64,000 nucleotides of DNA from contig NZ_CP035281.1 in assembly GCF_004103735.1 (NCBI RefSeq), positions 1,054,001 through 1,118,000 on the forward strand. The letters are read 5' to 3'. Every line of letters starts with the position of its first letter. Within the stretch, counting starts at the first letter, position 1. Position numbers and translations under genes: made by a program. This DNA is from Aminipila luticellarii (GTDB lineage Bacteria; Bacillota; Clostridia; Peptostreptococcales; Anaerovoracaceae). The notes below the pieces were generated by a model. It searched no databases. It was not told where the DNA came from and saw only the letters and a list, made by a program, of their open reading frames with translations. Positions 16,972 through 26,063 of the stretch are shown piece after piece.

Positions 16972-18102
16972 ATGGAGCGGATAAAAAGAATTTTGGTCAG
17001 CGATGGATTTAACAACGCCATGTCATCCATTTTCGCAATTTTAATCGGATTATTGTTTGGATTTATTATTTTGTTGATCAGTAATCCTTCTCAGGCTGTA
17101 GAAGGTTTGGGCATTATTTTAAAAGGCGGATTCAGTGCAGAAGGAAAAGGAATGGGACAGGTTCTCTATTTTGCCACTCCGCTGATTCTGACAGGGCTGT
17201 CTGTCGGCTTTGCTTTTAAGACGGGGCTGTTCAATATCGGTGCCGCGGGACAGTTTATCATGGGCGCTTTTGCGGCTATTTATGTAGGGGTTCATTGGAC
17301 TTTCCTGCCGGCGCCCCTTCACTGGATAGCAGCTCTTTTAGCCGCAGCAGTTGTTGGCGGGTTGTGGGCATTGATACCCGGACTAATGAAAGCATATTTG
17401 AACGTAAATGAAGTTATTTCAACGATCATGATGAATTATATCGGCATGTATATGGCCAATTATTTGGTCAAGCTTACGGTTTACGACCGCCTGAGGGCTC
17501 AATCGCTGGATGTAGCAAGTACCTGCGTACTGCCTAAGATGGGACTGGATCATGTTTTTTACAACAGCCTGGGAGGCGGCAAGGATTTGTCCACTGTAAA
17601 CTGCGGTATTTATATTGCTGTAATTATTGCTATTGTTATATATATTCTTTTAAATAAAACGACTTTCGGATATGAGCTGAAAGCCTGCGGATATAATGCG
17701 GATGCCAGCAGATATGCCGGTATTAATGAGAAGAGAAATGTGGTGCTTTCCATGGTCATTGCTGGAGCTTTATCCGGACTTGGAGGCGGGCTCTTATATC
17801 TGTCCGGTGCCGGCGGAAGACATATAAAGGTAGTGGACGTTCTGGCAAGTGAAGGCTTTAATGGTATTCCGGTAGCCTTGCTTGGCCTTTCCAATCCCAT
17901 CGGTATTATTTTCTCTGGTATCTTTATTTCTTATATCACGGAGGGCGGAAATTACCTGCAAAGCTTAAATTATGCACCGGAAATCATTCAGATGATCATT
18001 GCCTGCATTATTTATTTCAGTGCATTCGCATTGATTTTAAGAAAGATTATACCGGGCATTCTCAAACGCAGGGCGGAGAACAAGAAAGGGGGAGAAAAAT
18101 AA
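16972..18102 (+). CDS. nucleoside ABC importer permease 1 (NupP/YufP-like)
   Basis: 376 residues, about ten membrane segments, BPD_transp_2 fold. GLSVGFAFKTGLFNIGAAGQF and NVNEVISTIMMNYIG are conserved in sugar/nucleoside permeases, and the coupling segment TFGYELKACGYNADASRYAGI faces the ATPase. It lies two bases after the ATPase gene and its stop shares one base with the next permease start. Confidence 0.94.
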   Translation: MERIKRILVSDGFNNAMSSIFAILIGLLFGFIILLISNPSQAVEGLGIILKGGFSAEGKGMGQVLYFATPLILTGLSVGFAFKTGLFNIGAAGQFIMGAFAAIYVGVHWTFLPAPLHWIAALLAAAVVGGLWALIPGLMKAYLNVNEVISTIMMNYIGMYMANYLVKLTVYDRLRAQSLDVASTCVLPKMGLDHVFYNSLGGGKDLSTVNCGIYIAVIIAIVIYILLNKTTFGYELKACGYNADASRYAGINEKRNVVLSMVIAGALSGLGGGLLYLSGAGGRHIKVVDVLASEGFNGIPVALLGLSNPIGIIFSGIFISYITEGGNYLQSLNYAPEIIQMIIACIIYFSAFALILRKIIPGILKRRAENKKGGEK

Positions 18103-19061
18103 TGGATATTTTATATTTAGTCGTTCAACAGACCATGTTCTTTTCCATCCCGCTTTTAATTACGGCTCTTGGGGGTATGTTTACAGAACGGGGCGGTGTT
18201 ACCAACATTGCTTTAGACGGAACCATGATCATGGGGGCTTTTGCCAGCATCTATTTTATCAACCGGATGCAGGACTATATGAGCGGCCAGCTTTTATTGA
18301 TTCTTGCCATACTGATTGCTATAGCGGTGGGGGCTGTTTTCTCTCTGCTCCTTGCCTATTCGGCTGTCAACATGAAAGCCGATCAGATCATAGGCGGTAC
18401 GGCACTGAATATGTTTGCACCGGCTTTTGCCATTTATGTGGCTCGAATGATTCAAGACAACGGTGTTCAGCAAATCGCCTTTCGAAATACGTTCCGAATC
18501 GATTCCGTACCGGTTTTGGGGGATATTCCTGTTTTAGGGAGTCTGCTCTTTAAAAATGCATACATTACGACCTATATTGGTTTTGCTATATTGATTCTGT
18601 CCGTTATCGTTTTATACAAGACGCGATTCGGCCTCAGGCTGCGTGCCTGCGGGGAACATCCTCATGCGGCGGACTCCGTGGGTATCAACGTGTATCGAAT
18701 GAGATATGCGGGTGTTATGATTTCAGGCGGACTGGCAGGATTAGGCGGGCTGGTGTTTGTCATACCTACATCCACCAATTTTAACGCTACGGTAGCCGGA
18801 TACGGATTCCTTGCGCTGGCAGTTATGATTTTTGGACAGTGGAAACCTCTGAGAATTTTGTTTGCGGCCTTTTTCTTCGGATTGATGAAAACCATTGCTT
18901 CGGCTTATTCGGTTATTCCGTTTTTGGCCGGATCGAACATTTCAAGTGACGTTTATAAAATGGTTCCGTTTATTGCCACGCTGATCGTGCTGGCATTCAG
19001 TTCAAAGTCATCACAGGCACCAAGAGCGGTAGCGGTTCCTTACGATAAGGGCAGCCGATAG
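18102..19061 (+). CDS. nucleoside ABC importer permease 2 (NupQ/YufQ-like)
   Basis: 319 residues, BPD_transp_2 fold, with GGMFTERGGVTNIALDGTM near the N-terminus and the coupling segment TRFGLRLRACGEHPHAADSVGIN. It completes a BMP lipoprotein, ATPase, permease, permease importer. The start codon overlaps the preceding stop (TAATG), indicating translational coupling. The role in nucleoside uptake is inferred from the family and gene order. Confidence 0.94.
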   Translation: MDILYLVVQQTMFFSIPLLITALGGMFTERGGVTNIALDGTMIMGAFASIYFINRMQDYMSGQLLLILAILIAIAVGAVFSLLLAYSAVNMKADQIIGGTALNMFAPAFAIYVARMIQDNGVQQIAFRNTFRIDSVPVLGDIPVLGSLLFKNAYITTYIGFAILILSVIVLYKTRFGLRLRACGEHPHAADSVGINVYRMRYAGVMISGGLAGLGGLVFVIPTSTNFNATVAGYGFLALAVMIFGQWKPLRILFAAFFFGLMKTIASAYSVIPFLAGSNISSDVYKMVPFIATLIVLAFSSKSSQAPRAVAVPYDKGSR

Positions 19062-19104
19062 ACAATAAACATACGAAAACGAAAGGAACAGGAAAGAGGT
19101 TTAA

Positions 19105-21000
19105 ATGGGATTTTTACCTATTACAAAAGAAGAATGTGAGGCAAGAGGCTGGTCACAGCCGGATTTTGTTCTGATTACAGGGGATGGCTATATAGACCAT
19201 CCTTCTTTTGGCACAGCCATCATCAGCAGACTGCTGGAAAATCGCGGATATAAGGTGGCTGTTTTGGCACAGCCGGATTGGAACAGCAAAAAAGATTTTA
19301 TGCGTTTCGGAAGACCGAGACTGGGATTCCTTGTCAATGCGGGGAACGTGGACTCCATGGTGAACCATTATTCCGTTTTTAAGCATAAAAGGAGAACGGA
19401 TGCCTATTCTCCGGGAGGAGAAGCGGGAAAACGACCCAACCGTGCCGTCATCGTTTACAGCAACCGGGCAAGAGAAGCATATAAAGATGTCCCTATTATA
19501 ATCGGCGGCCTTGAAGCAAGCCTTCGGCGGCTTGGACATTACGACTATTGGGATGATAAGGTGAGACGGTCTGTATTGCTGGATGCAAAAGCAGATATTC
19601 TCGTATACGGCATGGGAGAGCGAGCTGTTGTGGAAATCGCCGAAGCTTTGGATTCAGGCATTGAGGCGAAGGATATCGGATGGATTCGGGGAACCTGCGT
19701 GAAAGCAAGGGAAATTTATATGGATGAAGATACGGTACTGCTGCCGAGCTTCGAGAGTATTGTTGCTTCAAAGAAAGCCTATGCAGAAAGTTTCGCCCTT
19801 CAATATAAAAATAATGATTTTATTACAGCCAAACGGTTGGTGGAGCAGTATGCGGAAGGTCTGTATGTAGTGCAGAATCCCCCGCAGCCGCCCCTTGAAA
19901 CCCTGGAACTGGACGATGTATACGGCTTGCCTTACGAAGGAACCTATCATCCGTCCTACGAAGAAGCAGGCGGAATCCCGGCGATTAAAGAAGTAGAATT
20001 CAGTATTATCAGCAGCAGGGGATGCTTTGGGGGCTGTGCTTTCTGTGCCTTGACTTATCATCAGGGCAGACAGGTACGGGGACGAAGCAAAGAATCTATT
20101 GTAAAAGAAGGAAGAAGATTAGCTGCATTACCGGGATTTAAAGGATATATACATGATGTGGGAGGTCCGACGGCAAACTTTAGGGGACCTGCCTGCAAAA
20201 AACAGCTGACCAGGGGGGGCTGCACCCATAAGGACTGCCTGTATCCGGCACCTTGCAGCCAGCTTGAAGTAGACCATAAAGAGTATCTGGAAATACTCCG
20301 GGCACTTCGCAGCATAGAAGGGGTCAAAAAGGTATTTATTCGTTCAGGTGTACGCTTTGATTATGTCATGGCCGATAAAAGTGATGAGTTCCTGAGAGAG
20401 CTTTGTAAATATCATGTGAGCGGCACACTGAAAGTGGCTCCCGAGCATATCTCGGACCGTGTTCTTTCCTATATGCACAAGCCGAATAAAAGAGTATTTG
20501 AAGAATTCAGCAGCAAATATAAAAAGATCAATGAACAGTTGGGATTAAAACAGTATCTGATTCCGTATCTGATTTCTTCCCATCCCGGGAGTACGTTAAA
20601 GGATGCCGTTGAACTGGCTGAATTTTTAAGTGATAACGGATTTGTGCCGGATCAGGTGCAGGATTTTTACCCGACGCCCGGAACATTAGCCACCTGCATG
20701 TATTATACGGAGCTGGATCCCCTTACGATGGAAAGGGTTTACGTCGCTAAAACGATGGAAGAAAAAAAGATGCAGAGAGCACTGATTCATTTTAATAAAC
20801 CGGAGAACAGGGAACTAGTAAGGGCGGCACTGGTCAAGACCGGGCGGGAGGACTTATTTGGAAAACTGCTCAGAGGTTCCGGAAGAACCCAGAATCCGTA
20901 CAAAAAGGAGCCTCCTTTGAGAAATCAAAAAGAAAAGACCCGGAGTTCAGGCAATAGGGGCGGACAGCCTTTAAAGAAGAGCAATAAAAGAAGGAGCTAA
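19105..21000 (+). CDS. YgiQ family radical SAM protein
   Basis: 631 residues. The N-terminal domain FVLITGDGYIDHPSFGTAIISR is diagnostic for the YgiQ family (UPF0313). The radical SAM motif is SRGCFGGCAFCALTYHQGR (CxxxCxxC), and further cysteines (CKKQLTRGGCTHKDCLYPAPC) suggest a second metal site. The reaction is unknown for the family. The C-terminal 30 residues are strongly basic, a possible RNA-binding tail. The DNA methyltransferase gene starts four bases after the stop, so the two are probably co-transcribed. Confidence 0.93.
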   Translation: MGFLPITKEECEARGWSQPDFVLITGDGYIDHPSFGTAIISRLLENRGYKVAVLAQPDWNSKKDFMRFGRPRLGFLVNAGNVDSMVNHYSVFKHKRRTDAYSPGGEAGKRPNRAVIVYSNRAREAYKDVPIIIGGLEASLRRLGHYDYWDDKVRRSVLLDAKADILVYGMGERAVVEIAEALDSGIEAKDIGWIRGTCVKAREIYMDEDTVLLPSFESIVASKKAYAESFALQYKNNDFITAKRLVEQYAEGLYVVQNPPQPPLETLELDDVYGLPYEGTYHPSYEEAGGIPAIKEVEFSIISSRGCFGGCAFCALTYHQGRQVRGRSKESIVKEGRRLAALPGFKGYIHDVGGPTANFRGPACKKQLTRGGCTHKDCLYPAPCSQLEVDHKEYLEILRALRSIEGVKKVFIRSGVRFDYVMADKSDEFLRELCKYHVSGTLKVAPEHISDRVLSYMHKPNKRVFEEFSSKYKKINEQLGLKQYLIPYLISSHPGSTLKDAVELAEFLSDNGFVPDQVQDFYPTPGTLATCMYYTELDPLTMERVYVAKTMEEKKMQRALIHFNKPENRELVRAALVKTGREDLFGKLLRGSGRTQNPYKKEPPLRNQKEKTRSSGNRGGQPLKKSNKRRS

Positions 21001-21003
21001 TAT

Positions 21004-22350
21004 ATGAGCTTGATTTATAAGCTTACGGAAATAATAGATGATTGCAGGACAGAATACCAACAGCTTAAAGAGGAAATAGCAGAAGGGTATATTCGTACAT
21101 TTAAAATAGAAGAGGTCTACGGGGAATCTTCTTTGGCTGAAAAGAATATCTTAGCCTGGGGCGATAATCTTGAATGGATGAAATATCTCTGTTTTGAAAA
21201 TCAAGTTTATGGAAAAGTAAAACTAATTTATGCGGATCCTCCCTTTTTTTCAAAGGCAGATTATAAAATGCAGGTGAAAATCCACTCAAAAGGAGCGGAG
21301 GGAACGGTCAAAGTAAAACAGACAGTATATACGGATACGTGGAATGAAGGAATAGAGGCATATCTGAGAATGATCTGCATAAGACTATTGGTGATGCGTG
21401 ATCTGCTGACAGAGGATGGATGTATTTTTATGCATCTGGACTGGCATGTGGTGCATTATGTAAAGATTCTGATGGATGAAATCTTCGGCATGGACAATTT
21501 CGTCAATGAAATTGTCTGGAATTATAAATCCGGAGGCACCAGCAGCCGGCACTTTGCAAGAAAGCACGATACTCTGCTATTTTATGGAAAAAGCAGTCAG
21601 TATTATTTTCAGGCACAAAAGGAAAAGTCGTACAACAGAGGCTTTAAGCCGTATCGCTTTAAAGGTGTGGAGGAATTTCAGGATGAAACAGGCTGGTATA
21701 CCCTTGTCAATATGAAGGATGTATGGCAGATGGATATGGTAGGAAGGACCTCATCTGAAAGGACAGGATATGCCACCCAAAAGCCGGAGCTTTTACTGGA
21801 AAGAATTTTAAAAAGCTGCACGAAGGCGGGCGATTTATGTGCTGATTTTTTTGGCGGCTCAGGAACGTTGGCAGCAACTGCGGATAAAATGGGAAGGAAC
21901 TGGATTACCTGCGATATAGGAAAGAGCGCAGCAGCTGGTATAAAGAAGAGAGTTCTTCAAAAAAAAGCATCCTTTATCGTACTTCGGGAAAGCTTTAATG
22001 CAGAAAGCATGAGTGATGTACAGGTTCAGATAAAAAAACAGGATGAAAAATATAGTGCGGAACTCAAAAGTTATCATTTAAAGGAAGAATATATCAACAC
22101 ATTTGGAGAAAAAGAACGGGAACTCATTCATAAGCTGATTCATACAGACTCCTTAAGCCTGATAGATTATTGGAGCATCGATTTCAATTTTGATGGGAAG
22201 ATCCATAAACCGCAGTGTGTTATGATAAGGGAAAAGGAGAGCTTAGAGAAGTATACAGAAGGAATATCCGCTACGGGAATGATTCAGGCCTGTAGTACGG
22301 ATGTATTCGGAAATGTTCTTTATAAAACTTTTAAATATGCTATGGAATAA
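21004..22350 (+). CDS. solitary site-specific DNA methyltransferase (beta class)
   Basis: 448 residues. Motif IV, LIYADPPFFSKADY (DPPF), near residue 80 precedes motif I, ADFFGGSGTLAATA, near 283. This order is that of beta-class amino-methyltransferases (N6-adenine or N4-cytosine) such as type III Mod and CcrM. KPELLLERILKSCTKAGD is the motif X region. The C-terminal 130 residues are not recognised. No restriction subunit is adjacent: neighbours are a YgiQ radical SAM gene and a YitT gene. It is thus an orphan methylase, perhaps regulatory. The ATG follows an AAGGAG that lies inside the ygiQ stop region. Confidence 0.88.
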   Translation: MSLIYKLTEIIDDCRTEYQQLKEEIAEGYIRTFKIEEVYGESSLAEKNILAWGDNLEWMKYLCFENQVYGKVKLIYADPPFFSKADYKMQVKIHSKGAEGTVKVKQTVYTDTWNEGIEAYLRMICIRLLVMRDLLTEDGCIFMHLDWHVVHYVKILMDEIFGMDNFVNEIVWNYKSGGTSSRHFARKHDTLLFYGKSSQYYFQAQKEKSYNRGFKPYRFKGVEEFQDETGWYTLVNMKDVWQMDMVGRTSSERTGYATQKPELLLERILKSCTKAGDLCADFFGGSGTLAATADKMGRNWITCDIGKSAAAGIKKRVLQKKASFIVLRESFNAESMSDVQVQIKKQDEKYSAELKSYHLKEEYINTFGEKERELIHKLIHTDSLSLIDYWSIDFNFDGKIHKPQCVMIREKESLEKYTEGISATGMIQACSTDVFGNVLYKTFKYAME

Positions 22351-22359
22351 GGGAGGACG

Positions 22360-23250
22360 ATGATGAAAAAACCGGATAAACACACAGTGGAGAACGCCAT
22401 TGTAGATTTTATTTTAATTTTGATCGCTTGTTCGTTTGGAGCCTTTGCTACGGTTTCCATAATGCTTCCCAACGGGCTTACCAGCGGAGGTCTGACAGGT
22501 ATTGTACGAATCCTTCAGTGTTTTTTACCCTTGGGATTTTCAACCATGTATTATATAGGAGCTGTTATTATTCTGGCGGTTTGTGCTATAACCTTAGGCC
22601 TGAAAGAGGCTAAAAAGATTTTAGTGATGTCTCTTATGTACCCGACGGTCATGGTGGTTTTTGAGAGGATGAATTTTAGACTTCTGGAGGAAAAGGACAT
22701 TTTTCTGGCGGCGATTTATTGCGGAGTCTTCCTGGGAATTTGCAATGGGATTGCATTTTCAAGAGGATATTCTTCGGGAGGATCGGACACGGTAGCGAAG
22801 ATCGTGCAGAAACGGCTGCTTCCCCATGTCAGCCTGAGCAAATTGTTAATGGGCATTGATGTTTCTGTTATTGTTATTTCGGGATTTGTTTTTGGCAGAA
22901 ATATCGCTTTATATGCCATGATTACGACGGTAATTATATCAAAGACCATTGACTTGATCCTGTTCGGCCTGGCCACGAAAATTGTCCAAATGGAGATTAT
23001 TACTGAAAAAACAAGGGAAATTGCCGATTATATTATGAACGATATGGATAGAGGGGTTTCCATAGAAACGATTATAGGAGCCTATTCGGGGAAAGAAAAG
23101 GAGAAGCTTTTAGTTCTGTGTTCGCCGCGGGAAGGAATTCTGATCCGGCAGCATGTGGCAAAGGCCGATCCAAGGGCACTCGTGACCAGTATCCATGTGG
23201 ATTCCGTGTGGGGAAACGGGCATGGCTTTAACGATATAGATAAAGAATAA
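22360..23250 (+). CDS. YitT family membrane protein
   Basis: 296 residues: about five or six membrane segments (SFGAFATVSIMLPNGLTSGGLTGI is the YitT signature) and a C-terminal cytoplasmic DUF2179 domain (EIITEKTREIADYIMNDMDRGVS to VDSVWGNGHGF). Its function is unknown. GGGAGG precedes ATGATG, so either of two adjacent ATG codons may be used. It lies nine bases after the methylase gene. Confidence 0.92.
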   Translation: MMKKPDKHTVENAIVDFILILIACSFGAFATVSIMLPNGLTSGGLTGIVRILQCFLPLGFSTMYYIGAVIILAVCAITLGLKEAKKILVMSLMYPTVMVVFERMNFRLLEEKDIFLAAIYCGVFLGICNGIAFSRGYSSGGSDTVAKIVQKRLLPHVSLSKLLMGIDVSVIVISGFVFGRNIALYAMITTVIISKTIDLILFGLATKIVQMEIITEKTREIADYIMNDMDRGVSIETIIGAYSGKEKEKLLVLCSPREGILIRQHVAKADPRALVTSIHVDSVWGNGHGFNDIDKE

Positions 23251-23266
23251 ACAAGAGGATTTAAAA

Positions 23267-25024
23267 ATGACAGAAAATGTAATTACAAAGAAAACATCTT
23301 ATTTGATGAAGCGATTTATACCTTATTTTAAAAAATATAAAGGGGTCTTAATGCTGGATTTGTTTTGTGCGACCCTGACAACTCTTTGCGACCTGGTGCT
23401 TCCTCTAATCGTGCGATTTATTACGGATAAGGGGATGAACAATGTAGAATCTCTGACCCTAAAGATGATTTTAAGTCTGGGGGCTTTATATTTGATCCTC
23501 AGGTTGATTGATGTAGTGGCAAATTACTATATGGCGAATGTAGGCCACGTAATGGGGGCACGAATTGAGACGGATATGCGGGAAGATCTTTTTGCCCACA
23601 TGCAGGAGCTTTCGTATTCTTATTACAGCAATACGAAGATCGGGCAGCTGATGGCCAGAATTACCAGTGATTTGTTCGATATCACCGAATTCGCTCACCA
23701 TTGCCCGGAGGAATATTTTATTGCGGCGCTTAAAATCGTCGTATCTTTTATCATCCTTTGCTCTGTGGATGTGTGGCTCACCGTGATCATCTTTGCTATT
23801 CTCCCGGTTATGATTTTCTGCTCCATGCAGTTTAACGGAAAAATGAAACAAGCCTTCAAGAAACAGCGAAACCAGATCGGTGAAATTAATGCACAGGTGG
23901 AAGACAGCCTTTTAGGAATCCGGGTGGCTAAATCCTTTGCCAATGAGGAAATTGAAAAGGCAAAATTTGAAGAGGGAAATGGAAAGTTCTTAGGCGTCAA
24001 AAAGGAAGCCTATAAATATATGGCCGGATTTCAAGGGACGGTAAGATTGTTCGACGGCATCATGTATATAGCGGTTGTGGTAATCGGATCGATCTTTATG
24101 ATTCACGGAAAAATTAATGCATCGGATTTAGTGGCATATCTGCTTTATGTGGTCATGCTTCTCAATTCGGTTCGAAGAATTGTGGAATTTACAGAGCAGT
24201 TCCAAAGAGGTATGACCGGTATTGAACGGTTTATTGAGGTTATGGATGAACCGGTTGAAATTGATGATGCGGAGGATGCTGTGGAGTTACCGGAGGTAAG
24301 AGGAGATATCGTCTTTAAAGATGTCAGCTTTAAATATTCTGACAGTGACAGCATTTTAGAGCATATCAACATTCATATAAGACCTGGAGAAAATATTGCT
24401 TTTGTAGGGCCGTCGGGAGCCGGTAAGACGACTTTATGCAACCTGATTCCGAGATTTTATGATGTGACGTCCGGAAAGATTTTAGTAGATGGATTTGATA
24501 TCCGAAAGGTGACGGTCAAGTCCCTTCGATCGCAGATTGGAATGGTGCAGCAGGATGTATATCTCTTTTCCGGAACGGTTTATGATAATATTGAATACGG
24601 CAGACCGGGCGCGTCAAAGAAAGAGATTGAAGCGGCGGCAAAAATGGCGGGAGCACATGAATTTATCAGTCAGATGACGGAAGGCTATGAAACCTTTGTG
24701 GGTGAGCACGGTGTCAAATTGTCCGGCGGGCAAAAACAGAGAATTAGTATTGCCCGGGTATTTTTAAAGAATCCGCCTATTCTCATTTTAGATGAAGCTA
24801 CATCTGCACTGGACAATGAAAGTGAAATGATTGTTCAGGAATCCCTTTCAAAACTGGCAAAAGGCAGAACTACGCTGACCATTGCCCATAGGTTGACTAC
24901 GATTCGAAATGCAGATAAAATTATGGTCCTTACAGATAACGGCATTGAAGAACAGGGCAGTCATGAAGAACTGGTGGCTAAAGACGGCATATATGCTAAA
25001 CTTTACAGTATGTATAAGAGATAA
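23267..25024 (+). CDS. ABC exporter, fused membrane and ATPase domains
   Basis: 585 residues. The six-helix type 1 exporter membrane domain fills about the first 320 residues. The ATPase domain has Walker A GPSGAGKTT, signature LSGGQKQRISIARV and Walker B ILILDEATSALD, all intact. It should work as a homodimer exporting lipid, peptide or drug-like molecules. The substrate is unknown. The start is 16 bases after the YitT gene, and a terminator follows at once. Confidence 0.93.
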   Translation: MTENVITKKTSYLMKRFIPYFKKYKGVLMLDLFCATLTTLCDLVLPLIVRFITDKGMNNVESLTLKMILSLGALYLILRLIDVVANYYMANVGHVMGARIETDMREDLFAHMQELSYSYYSNTKIGQLMARITSDLFDITEFAHHCPEEYFIAALKIVVSFIILCSVDVWLTVIIFAILPVMIFCSMQFNGKMKQAFKKQRNQIGEINAQVEDSLLGIRVAKSFANEEIEKAKFEEGNGKFLGVKKEAYKYMAGFQGTVRLFDGIMYIAVVVIGSIFMIHGKINASDLVAYLLYVVMLLNSVRRIVEFTEQFQRGMTGIERFIEVMDEPVEIDDAEDAVELPEVRGDIVFKDVSFKYSDSDSILEHINIHIRPGENIAFVGPSGAGKTTLCNLIPRFYDVTSGKILVDGFDIRKVTVKSLRSQIGMVQQDVYLFSGTVYDNIEYGRPGASKKEIEAAAKMAGAHEFISQMTEGYETFVGEHGVKLSGGQKQRISIARVFLKNPPILILDEATSALDNESEMIVQESLSKLAKGRTTLTIAHRLTTIRNADKIMVLTDNGIEEQGSHEELVAKDGIYAKLYSMYKR

Positions 25025-25053
25025 AAAAGGAAGGGATGCACCCTTCCTTTTTG
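25023..25053. terminator. bidirectional terminator
   Basis: AAAAAGGAAGGG and CCCTTCCTTTTT form a 12-bp stem with A and T runs on both sides. It serves the ABC exporter gene (plus) and the small basic protein/HD gene pair (minus). Confidence 0.9.
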
Positions 25054-25069
25054 CATAGACTTTGTCATG

Positions 25070-25225
25070 TTATACTGAATCTGCTCTTTTTTTCCCGCTT
25101 TTGGCTTTCCCCTGTATTTCCGGAACAGGCTCCGCATCATTTTTGGGAATATGCGTCTTATGATTGCTTTCTGTTCCATGAGGGTCTTTGGGGTCGGGTC
25201 TTCTCATTCCTGCTTTCGCCATCAT
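25070..25225 (-). CDS. small basic proline-containing protein (51 aa), unknown function
   Basis: A short gene downstream of, and coupled to, the HD-domain gene. Its first ATG (25225-25223) overlaps the HD stop as ATGA; a second ATG follows directly. AAAGGA lies at a good distance. The product starts MMAKAGMRRPDPKDP, continues with HGTESNHKTHIPKN and PVPEIQGKAKSGKK, and ends in SV. It is hydrophilic, basic and probably disordered, with no membrane segment. It resembles small conserved clostridial proteins I recall, but I cannot name a family. Confidence 0.8.
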   Translation of the reverse strand: MMAKAGMRRPDPKDPHGTESNHKTHIPKNDAEPVPEIQGKAKSGKKRADSV

Positions 25226-25845
25226 GATATCCTTTCTTTATTCGCAAGTTTTGATAGAAATAAGGCTATATTCTCCTCCTCTTTTTTCAGATCTGCATCT
25301 GTTCTTCCGAGGCGGTCACATAGTCCTAGAAGTGCTATTTCATGTATATCCGTATGATTTTTTAAGCCTTTGATATCTCCAAAAGGCATGTCCTTTACCA
25401 CATATAAAATATGCATATGAAATCTGACCAGAGTGGAAACCTGCTCGGCAAAGGTTTCAGGAGCATCAACGGATAATAAGAATTTTTTAGATAATTTTTC
25501 ACCGATTTTATCGTGATTATAAGCTGTTAACTTTCCATTTCGAAGTTCGGTAGCTGCGGGCTTCCCTATATCGTGAAGCAAGGCTGCCCACATGAAGGCT
25601 TTTGGATTGTTGCTCCGATCTTTTCGTTCAGCCGCCTCATCTATGACCAACATCGTATGATTCCATACATTTCCCTCGGGATGATGTGCCGGTTCCTGTT
25701 CGGTCTCTTTTAGATCCAAAAGCATATTAAATGGATAGTTCTTAAATTCCGGTAAATCAGATACTTCCTTTAAATAGGCTGATGGACGTTTATCCTGCAA
25801 TAAGTGATGATCTATTGCAGCAAATAATTCTTTTTCAACTGACAT
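25222..25845 (-). CDS. HD-domain phosphohydrolase-like protein
   Basis: 207 residues. HD signatures are WNHTMLVIDEAA and WAALLHDIGKPAAT, then YNHDKIGEKLSKKF, which could supply the metal-binding histidines and aspartate. It resembles the HD part of tRNA nucleotidyltransferase-type proteins without the catalytic nucleotidyltransferase domain; a complete cca gene is at 41.5 kb. The substrate is unknown. On the minus strand it is followed with a 4-base overlap by a 51-residue protein gene. Its start lies 76 bases from a structured intergenic element. Confidence 0.88.
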   Translation of the reverse strand: MSVEKELFAAIDHHLLQDKRPSAYLKEVSDLPEFKNYPFNMLLDLKETEQEPAHHPEGNVWNHTMLVIDEAAERKDRSNNPKAFMWAALLHDIGKPAATELRNGKLTAYNHDKIGEKLSKKFLLSVDAPETFAEQVSTLVRFHMHILYVVKDMPFGDIKGLKNHTDIHEIALLGLCDRLGRTDADLKKEEENIALFLSKLANKERIS

Positions 25846-25895
25846 ATAATAACACCTCTATATTACTATTATTCTAAGTTACTGCAGAAATATTC

Positions 25896-26002
25896 TGTTA
25901 AAAGTATCCTTTATAATATATAATGAACGCAGTGCTTAAAGTCGGTGCTGCCGCAAGGAAGCGTTCATTGCATTATGCTGCGGCATGCTTGTATGGTATA
26001 AT
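25896..26002 (+). promoter_or_regulatory. possible structured leader (H-type pseudoknot) and promoters of the GNAT gene
   Basis: Two interleaved perfect inverted repeats occur: AATGAACGC (25922-25930) with GCGTTCATT (25961-25969), and TGCCGCA (25949-25955) with TGCGGCA (25979-25985). The second 5' arm lies within the first loop and its 3' arm outside, the arrangement of an H-type pseudoknot. TATAAT boxes occur at 25912-25917, 25919-25924 and 25997-26002. The first two would start a transcript at the structure, the last would start after it. No known riboswitch is recognised. Confidence 0.4.
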
Positions 26003-26063
26003 ATAGTCCATAATATAAAAAAAAACAAGTCATGAGAGTTAAAATTACAGGGGGAATCTTGAA

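Noticed and set aside
21004-22350. Complete restriction-modification system
   Set aside because: No nuclease or Res-like gene lies next to the methyltransferase; it is reported as an orphan.
25034-25373. Three plus-strand open frames after the ABC exporter gene
   Set aside because: They are shadows of the minus-strand HD gene and its small downstream gene.
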